DNA of 24,786 bases, taken from Candidatus Heimdallarchaeota archaeon (GTDB taxonomy: Archaea; Asgardarchaeota; Heimdallarchaeia; Heimdallarchaeales; Kariarchaeaceae). Both the position numbers and the translations under genes were made by a program. Below are positions 14,814 to 22,742 of the stretch, piece after piece. Location of the stretch: positions 1 through 24,786 of the forward strand of contig JAAFKL010000304.1 in assembly GCA_021399405.1 (NCBI GenBank), in the 5' to 3' direction. The stretch's first letter is position 1. The number at the start of each line of letters is the position of its first letter. The notes under the pieces were generated by a model that was given only the letters and a program-made list of their open reading frames with translations, was not told the DNA's origin and made no database searches.

Positions 14814-15985
14814 AAGTATTACCTATTCTTGCTCAAGAACGTGTTTTAACTGGTGATCATTTCCAATCGGGTAACGTGGCTGCAGCAGAAGGAGCTTTAG
14901 CTGCTGGTCTTCAGGGATATTATGGTTACCCAATTACACCAAGCACTTCTGTAATGGAACATGTGGCCAAGCGACTTCCTCATGTGGAAGGTCATACTGC
15001 GTTCCTCCAATGTGAAGATGAGATTGCTTCAATAACTGCCTTAATTGGCAGTTCTTGGACACGTCAAAAATCCATGACTGCAACATCTGGACCCGGTTTC
15101 TCGCTAATGCAAGAAGGGATAGGTTTGGGATCGTTTACTGAAACACCACTTGTTTTAGTTAATGTGATGCGTGGAGGACCGTCAACTGGTTTACCAACAT
15201 TTCCAGCTCAAGGTGAAATAATGCAATCCCATTTTGGAAGCCATGGCGATTACCTTATCCCTACGTTCGTTCCAAATAGTGTTCAGGAATGTTTTGATCT
15301 CACTGTCGAGGCATTTAATACAGCAGAGGCATTACGTACACCCGTATTTGTTCAAAGTGATCAGGTCCTTTCTACCTTGAAAGAAAGATACACAATTCCA
15401 GCTAGTTCTGATATGGAAATTATTCACAGAGCAGTTCCTGAAGGTGAACCCCTAAAATGGAAAAAAGAAATCATTTCATCTGATCTTGTTCCACCGATGA
15501 ACTGTTTTGGAGAGGAGAAAAAAGCTTTTTCCACAGGTCTTAGTCATGATGAAACAGGACATGTTGATTTGACACCTCATGCATACAAAAAATTAGTTAC
15601 AAGATTAGATAAGAAAATCAAAACATATCAACATCTTCTGCCACAATCTGAAAAATATGAAACTGATGACGCCGAGATGATAATTATTGCCTACGGGAGT
15701 ACTGCTCGATCCGCTAAACGAGCGATTAATATAGCACGCGAGGATGGAACGAAGGTTGGTTTGTATAGATTAAGGACTATTTGGCCCTTTCCAGTTGAAG
15801 ATATGATAAAAACAATAGGAAATCGTCCAGTGTTAGTTGTAGAAATGTCGAAAGGTCAGCTAATTTGGCCAGTTGAAAGATACTTAAGGAAAGAAGTCAG
15901 CCATTTAGCAGAATACTTTGGATCCATTCCACCACCATCGATGATTCTCAATAAAATTAAGTCCAGCATGGAGGAGATGGTCTAA
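14810..15985 (+). CDS. korA: 2-oxoacid:ferredoxin oxidoreductase, alpha subunit
   Basis: The protein has 391 residues. GYPITPSTSVME (39-50) is the conserved YPITP motif of OFOR alpha subunits that contacts the thiamine diphosphate site and 2-oxoacid. ATSGPGFSLMQEGIG (about 91-105) and RGGPSTGLPT (about 121-130) are the other family signatures. The C-terminal third (from about 285) is the transketolase-C-like domain with YGSTARSA. The enzyme decarboxylates a 2-oxoacid with CoA and ferredoxin to acyl-CoA, CO2 and reduced ferredoxin. Length and motifs fit KorA/VorA of four-subunit enzymes without a fused gamma domain. The start overlaps korD by 4 bp, and the next gene starts right after its stop. 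Substrate (2-oxoglutarate or branched/short 2-oxoacids) cannot be settled. Confidence 0.92.
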   Translation: MKVLPILAQERVLTGDHFQSGNVAAAEGALAAGLQGYYGYPITPSTSVMEHVAKRLPHVEGHTAFLQCEDEIASITALIGSSWTRQKSMTATSGPGFSLMQEGIGLGSFTETPLVLVNVMRGGPSTGLPTFPAQGEIMQSHFGSHGDYLIPTFVPNSVQECFDLTVEAFNTAEALRTPVFVQSDQVLSTLKERYTIPASSDMEIIHRAVPEGEPLKWKKEIISSDLVPPMNCFGEEKKAFSTGLSHDETGHVDLTPHAYKKLVTRLDKKIKTYQHLLPQSEKYETDDAEMIIIAYGSTARSAKRAINIAREDGTKVGLYRLRTIWPFPVEDMIKTIGNRPVLVVEMSKGQLIWPVERYLRKEVSHLAEYFGSIPPPSMILNKIKSSMEEMV

Positions 15986-16810
15986 ATGACGCAAATTGAT
16001 TTCAGTAAACTTGGTCATAATTATGAAGACTCATTAACTTCAAAAATGATTCCTACTATTTGGTGCAGCGGTTGTTCATTAGGAACAAATCTGCAATCAT
16101 TTGTTCGTGGAGCATTAAGTGCAGGGTTTGACCTGGATAAGGAATTAGTGATGATTTCAGGAATAGGGTGTACAGGTAGAGCCTCTGGCTATGTCGAGGC
16201 TGACGGTTTCCATACAACACATGGCAGAGCTATTGCATTCGCAACTGGAGTGAAATATGGTAACCCCAATTTGGAAGTTGTTGTTTTCTCTGGTGATGGT
16301 GATCTCTTTGCGATTGGAGGTAATCATTTCATTCATGCAGCTCGTCGTAGAGTAGATATGACAGTTATTTGTGTGAACAACTCAACTTATGGATTAACAG
16401 GTGGACAAGCCTCTCCAACTTCATTTATTAATACTAATACGCCAACAACCATAAAACAGAATGATCAACCATTCAATTTGGTGGATCTGGCATTAGGTGC
16501 AGGAGCAGCGTTTGTAGCAAGATATACTTCAGCCCATTATAAAATCCTTCCAAGAATCATCAAGGAGGCGTTGTTAACAGATGGCTTTGCATTTATTGAT
16601 CTTATCTCGGGTTGTCCTGCAATTTATGGCAAGAGAAATGGTGTACCCAACGGTGAATATATGGTGAATAACTTTCTAGAGGCTTCAGTAGAAATTGAAG
16701 TAAAAGATGATAGATCTCATCTTTTGGCGGAGAATACAATCGTAGAGTTTGATCGGAGTAAAGGCTATACTCGAATACCTATTGGTGTTTTCAGGAGGGA
16801 AAATAAATGA
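15986..16810 (+). CDS. korB: 2-oxoacid:ferredoxin oxidoreductase, beta (TPP) subunit
   Basis: The protein has 274 residues. The thiamine diphosphate motif is GDGD (103-106) followed after about 25 residues by NNSTYGLTGGQ (131-141). Cys27 and Cys30 (CSGC), Cys62 (GIGCTGR) and Cys210 (SGCP) match the four cysteines that hold the proximal [4Fe-4S] cluster next to TPP in OFOR beta subunits. It forms the catalytic heterodimer with KorA. It starts one base after the korA stop, and its own stop overlaps korC by 4 bp (ATGA), so translation is probably coupled. The length is typical for the family. Confidence 0.93.
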   Translation: MTQIDFSKLGHNYEDSLTSKMIPTIWCSGCSLGTNLQSFVRGALSAGFDLDKELVMISGIGCTGRASGYVEADGFHTTHGRAIAFATGVKYGNPNLEVVVFSGDGDLFAIGGNHFIHAARRRVDMTVICVNNSTYGLTGGQASPTSFINTNTPTTIKQNDQPFNLVDLALGAGAAFVARYTSAHYKILPRIIKEALLTDGFAFIDLISGCPAIYGKRNGVPNGEYMVNNFLEASVEIEVKDDRSHLLAENTIVEFDRSKGYTRIPIGVFRRENK

Positions 16811-17460
16811 ATTTTAGAGTAAAATTTGTTGGTCTAGGAGGTCAAGGAATTCAACTTGCGGGTAAAATACTTGGAGAGGCTGGATTCAAACAAGGACTAA
16901 ATGTTTCACAAGGTGTTGTTTACGAGCCAGCCACCTCTGGAGGTATTACCATTGCAGATATTAGCTTAGCAGACAAGAACACAGAAATCCTCTATCCATT
17001 TATTGAAACCCCTAATATTTTGGTCGTATTTGCCCAACGTGCATGGGATGAATTCAAGGATAAAGTAGATAAGAATACAATAGTTCTTGCTGATCTTGAT
17101 AATGTGCAAGACTTTGATGATGAATATTCACGAAAGGCTCGATTAGCTTTTCATCTACCATTTTCAAAAATGGCTGCAGAACTCGGCTCAGAAAAAGTTA
17201 CCAATGTACTCATAATTGGGTTTATATCAGAAATGCTCGATGTTGGAGAAAATTTTGTACCAGGTATGTTAAGTGAGACAAATCCTGAAGATGCAGAGGA
17301 ATATGATCTATTGGAAGTAGAACCAGAGCATTTTGAAGATACTTTGATCAAAGCATCCCCAGAAAAATTTAGAGACCTTAATATCAGAGCTTACAAAGCA
17401 GGATATCAATTGTCCCTTGATCAAGATTATTCAAGGAACGAAATAGTACATTTAGAATGA
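16807..17460 (+). CDS. korC: 2-oxoacid:ferredoxin oxidoreductase, gamma subunit
   Basis: The protein has 217 residues. GLGGQGIQLAGKIL (9-22) is the conserved opening of OFOR gamma domains, which help bind CoA. The next signature, normally YGPEARGG, reads YEPATSGG (39-46), so the usual Arg before the Gly pair is Ser. The C-terminal part, from about 145, is longer and more acidic than the minimal gamma domain. This is the last gene of the korDABC operon. It converges with the FLVCR-like transporter, with a 7-bp gap. The family is clear; the substitution may mean an atypical substrate or simply lineage drift. Confidence 0.9.
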   Translation: MNFRVKFVGLGGQGIQLAGKILGEAGFKQGLNVSQGVVYEPATSGGITIADISLADKNTEILYPFIETPNILVVFAQRAWDEFKDKVDKNTIVLADLDNVQDFDDEYSRKARLAFHLPFSKMAAELGSEKVTNVLIIGFISEMLDVGENFVPGMLSETNPEDAEEYDLLEVEPEHFEDTLIKASPEKFRDLNIRAYKAGYQLSLDQDYSRNEIVHLE

Positions 17461-17467
17461 TCTAGTT

Positions 17468-18682
17468 TTAAGAAGCACTATCAGTAAATAAATTCTCATT
17501 TTTATCATTCGAATTTACATCATTCAAAAATAAACTAAACACAAATCCAACTGCAAACAGAGCCGTGATTACGGTCATACTGAATTGTATCACTAAAAGT
17601 ATCCCTGAGATTTGTCCTATTGTCATCATCATTCCATTAGATGCTTCTTCAGTGACAGGGTGAGTCAATTCTGCGGCTAGTATCAAACCTATTGGTAGAG
17701 CTGAAACAAGGAAAAATCCAAAAATGAATGAAATGATTAGAACTGTGTTAAAATTATCAATCTCAGTTAAGAGATAACTTAGAGGAATTGAAGTCAACAT
17801 AGCAATGAGGAGGAAGATTTTCCTTTTATGAATTTTATCAGATATTGTAGAAAGAATACCAGCACCTATTATCCCACCTATGACCATCATTCCACCAATC
17901 AAGCCTGCAGCCTCGGTGTCATCAGAGAATCTTTCAAAAATTAAGTCAACTTCTGACGATACCGCGTTAAAAGCACCTAAGCCTACAAATACTAGAAATA
18001 GAAGAATATTGAAGTCTCGGTTCTTAAATAATCCTACAACACCCTTGAAATCGAATACCTTAGATCCTGCAAATTGACTAGGAGGTGTATCTGGTGTATT
18101 TTTTACAAAAATTAAATATAAAACCATTGAAACCAGCGATAGAATGCCATAGACATATAATACGAAATCAATACCTCTGCTCTCATATAATATTGGGGTA
18201 ACAATCATGCCAATTATTACTCCAACAAGGATTGCAACTGTTCCCAGTCCTGTGGCAGTGGTTTTTTCTTCCTCTGGAAACCAATTTACGGCAACTTTGG
18301 TGAATGAATTTAACAAAAACGGTTGTCCAATTGCAGTCATTACTTGCATGAAGAGTAAAAGTGAATAATTAGAACCAGCAAAAGCCCTACCCATTCCAAA
18401 TACACCTGTCAAAATAACACCAAATCCAGTACCCCATTTTAATCCATATTTGTCTATGGCCCATGTCGCAGGAAAATTCATAATGATGTACACAATCATA
18501 TAGGACACCGTCAGCAACAAAATTGCGTCAGTACTTACATCATAATCCTCAGCTAATTCATTCATAATTGGTGCAAATGTGATCCAATTAACTTGTGTCA
18601 TTAATGCTACAAACATAAAAAGAAGAAGTATCGTCCACCGATATCTATAAACCTCGTATGTCGTGCCCTGATTATCCACCAT
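17468..18682 (-). CDS. MFS transporter of FLVCR-like type
   Basis: The protein has 404 residues with about 12 transmembrane segments. NFPATWAIDKYGLKWG (69-84), then GQPFLLNSFTKVAVNWFPE (119-137) and ATGLG (about 143), closely resemble the FLVCR family (FPATW-x-LD-x-xGLR; QPFILN-x-x-x-K-x-A-x-x-WF; TATALG). In animals FLVCR proteins export haem or carry choline and ethanolamine. Bacterial and archaeal relatives are uncharacterised carriers. TTATATAT (18708-18715) is centred about 29 bp before ATG 18682, so a leaderless transcript is likely. The gene converges with korC. Substrate is unknown. Confidence 0.75.
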   Translation of the reverse strand: MVDNQGTTYEVYRYRWTILLLFMFVALMTQVNWITFAPIMNELAEDYDVSTDAILLLTVSYMIVYIIMNFPATWAIDKYGLKWGTGFGVILTGVFGMGRAFAGSNYSLLLFMQVMTAIGQPFLLNSFTKVAVNWFPEEEKTTATGLGTVAILVGVIIGMIVTPILYESRGIDFVLYVYGILSLVSMVLYLIFVKNTPDTPPSQFAGSKVFDFKGVVGLFKNRDFNILLFLVFVGLGAFNAVSSEVDLIFERFSDDTEAAGLIGGMMVIGGIIGAGILSTISDKIHKRKIFLLIAMLTSIPLSYLLTEIDNFNTVLIISFIFGFFLVSALPIGLILAAELTHPVTEEASNGMMMTIGQISGILLVIQFSMTVITALFAVGFVFSLFLNDVNSNDKNENLFTDSAS

Positions 18683-19146
18683 ATAGACGATTACACCAAA
18701 ATCCCCTTATATATCTTATGTGCCATTGTAGAAGAAATTAATAAAATCAATAATTAATGCCTAAACTAAATTAATTTCTTTATAATAGTAAATTTTTTCA
18801 ATTGATTGATTTAATTTTCACCAAATGATAGTATAGATAATTCATTCCGATTGGGTCACTGAGGTTAGCCACGTGAAGTCCTTCGCAATTTTTGTAAATC
18901 TCTCCAAAATTTAATTCCCTTGCTTTCTAAATGACGAATCACATTACCCTTGTTATTAGTAGAAATCATAATGTAAGAAACATTATTTAGCATAATTGTT
19001 GTCAATTATTTTACAAAATTATCGATAATATGTACTTTGCTAAAAGGGAAAAACGTTCAATTTGTGTAAATCAATCCAAATTAATAATATTTGAAATTAT
19101 ATTTGAAAAGCGAAAAAGCTTTAGATATCAATGTGAAATTACAAAT
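18683..19146. other. Long intergenic region between two divergent genes
   Basis: This 464-bp stretch is AT-rich. It carries a TATA box for the FLVCR-like gene (18708-18715) and TTATATTT (about 19097-19104), about 46 bp before the acyl-CoA synthetase ATG. A 42-codon minus-strand frame lies at 18865-18993 (ATG to TAA), containing GNVIRHLESKGIKFWRDLQK. It could be a small gene or remnant. No tRNA, clear repeat or CRISPR is seen. Confidence 0.4.
18865..18993 (-). CDS. Possible 42-residue small ORF
   Basis: The frame runs from ATG 18993 to TAA 18865. It is basic at its C-terminus (KLRRTSRG) and predicted helical in the middle, and it stands alone in the largest gene-free gap of the window. No recognised domain and no Shine-Dalgarno. 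It may be a remnant of a larger gene or a chance frame. Confidence 0.2.
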   Translation of the reverse strand: MLNNVSYIMISTNNKGNVIRHLESKGIKFWRDLQKLRRTSRG

Positions 19147-20898
19147 ATGGCATCGGAAACTCAATCAGATAAAGTACAATTTACTTATGATGACAAACCT
19201 TGGTTAAGGAATTATCCAGACAATGTTCCCGAATCAATCGATTATCCAACACATAGTCTCTATCAGTTCCTTGAAACTGCAGTTGCCGAGAATCCGAATG
19301 GAGACGCTTTGATATTTTTTGATAAAAGAACATCATATCGTAAAATGTATGACAGTGTGAGTAGGCTTGCAACTGCCTTAAAAGGATTGGATGTAAAAAA
19401 AGGCGACCGTGTAGCAATTTTCCTACCTAATTTACCACAATTTGTTATCTCATTTTTTGCTATCCAAAAAATTGGAGGTGTGTGTGTCACTTTTAATCCA
19501 CAATACAAGGAATCAGAATTGTTACATCAACTCAATGACGCAGATATTGAAGTTGTGATTTGTCTTGACTATGTTTTATATCAAAGAGTCAAACAAATTC
19601 GAGATCAAACAAAATTGAAACATGTGATCGTATGTAGGGTTGGGTCTGAAATTGCATATCATAAACGAATTCTTGGTATTCTTACAGGTAAAATCCCGTT
19701 TAACAGATCAATTGATGAAACAGATTTAAAATTTGAAGATTTAATTGCAACTAATGAACAAAGCACTGAAATTCCTGAAGTAGATGCTAAAAATGATTTA
19801 GCTATCCTTCAATATACTGGAGGTACAACCGGTGTTTCAAAAGGAGCAATGCTTACACACTACAATTTGGTTTCTAATGTTATCGCACTTGATCGTTGGA
19901 TCCAACCACGAATGGAATTTGGAAAAGAAAAATTCGTAGGTGTAGTACCACTTTACCATGTTTACGGATTAGTAACATGTATGATATCTGCGGTGAAAGT
20001 GGCAAGTCCAATAATTCTTGTTCCAAATGCTCGTGCTGGCAGACCAATGTTTCAAGATTTGTTAGAAACAATTGCAAAACATAAACCCACCATTTTCCAT
20101 GGAGTCCCTACCCTATATTTAGCACTATTAATGCATCCTAAGATTAAAGATTACGATCTTACAAGTATTCGCGCCTGTGTTTCAGGTTCAGCACCCTTAC
20201 CGGTGGAAATTATGAAAAATTTTGAAGAATTGACAGGGGCCAGTGTTGTAGAAGGGTATGGTTTGACCGAAACTTCACCTGTCACTCATGTTAATCCCAT
20301 AGCTCCCGACGGAGAAGTGAAGCCTGGATCAATTGGGATGCCATTTCCAGATACTGAGATAAGAATATTTGATCCTGAAGATTATAATAAAGAATTACCT
20401 TTTGGAGAAGAGGGTGAACTTGGTATTAGAGGACCCCAAGTGATGAAAGGTTACTGGAAAAAACCTGAAGCGACAAGCGAGGTCATTAATTCCGACGGAT
20501 TTTTCGTTACTGGGGATATTGCAGTAATTGATGGTGATGGATACTTTACTATTACAGATAGAAAGAAAGATATGATTAATGCGGCTGGATTGAAAATATA
20601 TCCAAGAGAAGTTGAAGATATTCTATATGAGCATCCTGCAGTGGAGGAAGCTGCTGTTTGTGGAGTACCTGATAAATACCGGGGTGAAGTTGCGAAAGCC
20701 TTTATTGTATTAAAAAATGGAGAAACAGCTTCTACAGATGAATTATCTGAATTTTGCAAGACCAGAATGGCGAAATACAAAGTTCCGAAATATTATGATT
20801 TTATTGATGAACTTCCGAAATCTGCAGTAGGTAAAATATTACGAAGAGTATTGCGGGATGGGGAATATGAAAAAGCTAACAAAAAGAAAAATGTTTAG
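19147..20898 (+). CDS. Acyl-CoA synthetase (AMP-forming fatty-acid:CoA ligase)
   Basis: From ATG 19147 the protein has 583 residues. ANL-superfamily motifs are in order: P-loop YTGGTTGVSKG (223-233), GYGLTETSP (370-378), TGD (455-457), hinge RKKDMI (472-477) and the adenylation Lys563 in PKSAVGKILRR. It activates a carboxylic acid to acyl-AMP, then acyl-CoA, with ATP and CoA. The overall pattern is that of medium/long-chain fatty-acid ligases. The frame extends upstream to 19030, but that N-terminal part is Lys/Ile-rich and lies over a TATA-like box at about 19097, so 19147 is preferred. The protein is soluble, without a signal peptide. The Liv-type importer genes follow 138 bp downstream. 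The exact acid is unknown. Confidence 0.92.
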   Translation: MASETQSDKVQFTYDDKPWLRNYPDNVPESIDYPTHSLYQFLETAVAENPNGDALIFFDKRTSYRKMYDSVSRLATALKGLDVKKGDRVAIFLPNLPQFVISFFAIQKIGGVCVTFNPQYKESELLHQLNDADIEVVICLDYVLYQRVKQIRDQTKLKHVIVCRVGSEIAYHKRILGILTGKIPFNRSIDETDLKFEDLIATNEQSTEIPEVDAKNDLAILQYTGGTTGVSKGAMLTHYNLVSNVIALDRWIQPRMEFGKEKFVGVVPLYHVYGLVTCMISAVKVASPIILVPNARAGRPMFQDLLETIAKHKPTIFHGVPTLYLALLMHPKIKDYDLTSIRACVSGSAPLPVEIMKNFEELTGASVVEGYGLTETSPVTHVNPIAPDGEVKPGSIGMPFPDTEIRIFDPEDYNKELPFGEEGELGIRGPQVMKGYWKKPEATSEVINSDGFFVTGDIAVIDGDGYFTITDRKKDMINAAGLKIYPREVEDILYEHPAVEEAAVCGVPDKYRGEVAKAFIVLKNGETASTDELSEFCKTRMAKYKVPKYYDFIDELPKSAVGKILRRVLRDGEYEKANKKKNV

Positions 20899-21036
20899 CA
20901 ATTATCCATAACCATAATCTAATTTGGTCAATTTGTAAAACAAGAAATTTTTATTATCTAACTTATCCCATCAAAGTTTTAAAAGTCATTCAATAAATTA
21001 AGTATATCATATACATTTGTATAAAATGTGATAAAC

Positions 21037-22467
21037 ATGAAGAGAAAAATTAATCTATTTTTAACAATAGCTCTTACCCTTTCCATGCTGACTGGAACCT
21101 CACTTACACTTAATGTGAATGCTCAACGTGAGTCGATTACAATTGGTGCATTAGGTCCACTTGCAATTCCGACAGGAGTTGACATGGAAAATGGTGCAAA
21201 GCTTGCTGTGTCCGAAATTAATGCTGGAGACGGAGTAGATGTTGATGGAACACCCTACGATTTTGAATTGTTACTAGAAACCACTTCTGGTTCAACTGGT
21301 TTGCCAGATGCCGATACTGGTGCTGCAAATTATAATAAACTTGTTGCTGGTGGTGCAGTGGCAATGCTTGGTGGTTTCAGGACTGAAGTAGTTGTTACGT
21401 TACAATTCATAATGAATGTTACGGGCATTCCATTCTTAGGAGTAGGTTCAACCGCGCCTATAGTTACTGAATACTTCTATCGAGTAGGACCAGTAAACGG
21501 AACAACTTTAGCAAGAAATTTGATTGCATTGTATGGAACCTTCCTTGCTGCAGCCCCACATAATGTGTCTAGCGTAGTAATAGTTAGAGAAGATGCTGTT
21601 TGGACTTCAGCGATAGGTGCAGCCACAAAAGGTGCTTTAGAAGGACTCTTTGGTATGACCGTTGATTTGGAAACCGTTGATGCAATTCCTGAAAGTGCGA
21701 GTGGATCAGATGTAGCTTCTGCTATGTCCGCAATTGATGCTGCTGATTATGATGCAATTTTACCATTATTTTCAGCTCCTGTTGGCCAGAGAGTTACTGA
21801 ACAATGGGCAGCTTTAGGTCTTAACGAAGATCTCTACATGGCGGGCATTAATGTTGCAGCACAAGATAGTGATTATTTGGAAGATACTGGTGATGCAGCA
21901 ACAGGTGAAATTACATTATTAGCCGCACCCCCAGATCAAAATCCAACTCCAACCTCTGCTGCATTTAAAGCAGCATATGAAGCAGAGTATGGTGAACAAC
22001 CAACATATACTGCTTTCGCAGCTTATGACTCGGTAATGCTAATCAAAGATGCTATTGAAAGAGCAAAATCATTTACGTCTGCTGATATTCATGCTGCCTT
22101 ACCTGATGCTGATTATAAGGGTGTATCTGCAACAATAAGATTCACATCTGAATCTTCTGCTGCACAAGTTGCGTCTGCTTCTGTGCCAGCTACATTAAAA
22201 CCATTCAATAACACAGTTGCTCATGATTTATTTACAACGAGCACTGTTGGAGTATCTGGTTTCCCTTATAATCAACCTTATTTTGCACAATGGTTCTCTG
22301 ATGGGACACAAGGTGCTGTTTGGGGTGGCACCTCAACAGGATTCAAAGAAGCAGAAGCTCCATCCTATGTATCCGAAAGTGAAGATGGTTTCTTACCCGG
22401 ATTTGAAGCATTATTTGCAGTATTCGCTATAGGTACATTTGTAATTATTAGAAGAAGAAAAAACTAA
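21037..22467 (+). CDS. livK: ABC importer substrate-binding protein (LivK/Peripla_BP_6) with PGF-type sorting tail
   Basis: From ATG 21037 the protein has 476 residues. GTG 21028 is in frame, but the ATG directly precedes a typical signal peptide: MKRK, then a hydrophobic core, and cleavage near NVNA/QRE. SITIGALGPLAIPTGVDMENGAKLA begins the receptor-type periplasmic-binding fold used for branched-chain amino acids and amides. At the C-terminus LPGFE, a hydrophobic helix and RRRK form a PGF-CTERM-like sorting signal (of the kind called Heimdall-CTERM). This should be recognised by an archaeosortase and lipid-linked at the outer membrane face. The binding lobes need no membrane anchor otherwise. 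It stands before the two permease genes. Ligand is inferred only by family. Confidence 0.88.
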   Translation: MKRKINLFLTIALTLSMLTGTSLTLNVNAQRESITIGALGPLAIPTGVDMENGAKLAVSEINAGDGVDVDGTPYDFELLLETTSGSTGLPDADTGAANYNKLVAGGAVAMLGGFRTEVVVTLQFIMNVTGIPFLGVGSTAPIVTEYFYRVGPVNGTTLARNLIALYGTFLAAAPHNVSSVVIVREDAVWTSAIGAATKGALEGLFGMTVDLETVDAIPESASGSDVASAMSAIDAADYDAILPLFSAPVGQRVTEQWAALGLNEDLYMAGINVAAQDSDYLEDTGDAATGEITLLAAPPDQNPTPTSAAFKAAYEAEYGEQPTYTAFAAYDSVMLIKDAIERAKSFTSADIHAALPDADYKGVSATIRFTSESSAAQVASASVPATLKPFNNTVAHDLFTTSTVGVSGFPYNQPYFAQWFSDGTQGAVWGGTSTGFKEAEAPSYVSESEDGFLPGFEALFAVFAIGTFVIIRRRKN

Positions 22468-22742
22468 ATATATCGATATAACAGAATATCAATCAAAATC
22501 ACATAAAAAATAATCATATATTCTAATCTAATCTTAAATTTGATAATTCTATATTGCTATAAATAATTTCACCGAAAATATAAGGCTCATTTTGATATTT
22601 TTTGAAAGTGTGCTAATTAGATTATCTTCTCTAGTAATTATTGGAAAAATTCGGAGAAAAGGTTAAGTTAATACTATCAAACGACGATTTGTAGCTTTCA
22701 AACAAAATTTGATTTGGCATCATTAGTTGTAGGTGATTTAAA
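22468..22742. other. AT-rich gap between binding-protein and permease genes
   Basis: 275 bp with no gene. CTATAAATAAT (about 22557-22567) is TATA-like and could start a separate permease transcript with a long leader. TATATCGATATA (22469-22480) is a 12-bp palindrome right after the binding-protein stop. AGGTGA at 22731-22736 is a Shine-Dalgarno for the next gene. Confidence 0.35.
22732..22736 (+). promoter_or_regulatory. Shine-Dalgarno before a non-canonical start
   Basis: GGTGA is placed 6 bases before ATA 22743, the proposed start of the first Liv permease. No ATG, GTG or TTG follows in the frame until 22857, which lies inside the first membrane helix. Confidence 0.5.

Noticed and set aside
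19030..19146. N-terminal extension of the acyl-CoA synthetase
   Set aside because: Its composition is unlike the family and it covers a TATA-like box; ATG 19147 gives the normal length.
22469..22480. TATATCGATATA palindrome as an operator
   Set aside because: It sits right after a stop codon rather than at a promoter, is a single copy, and is easily formed by chance in this AT-rich DNA.
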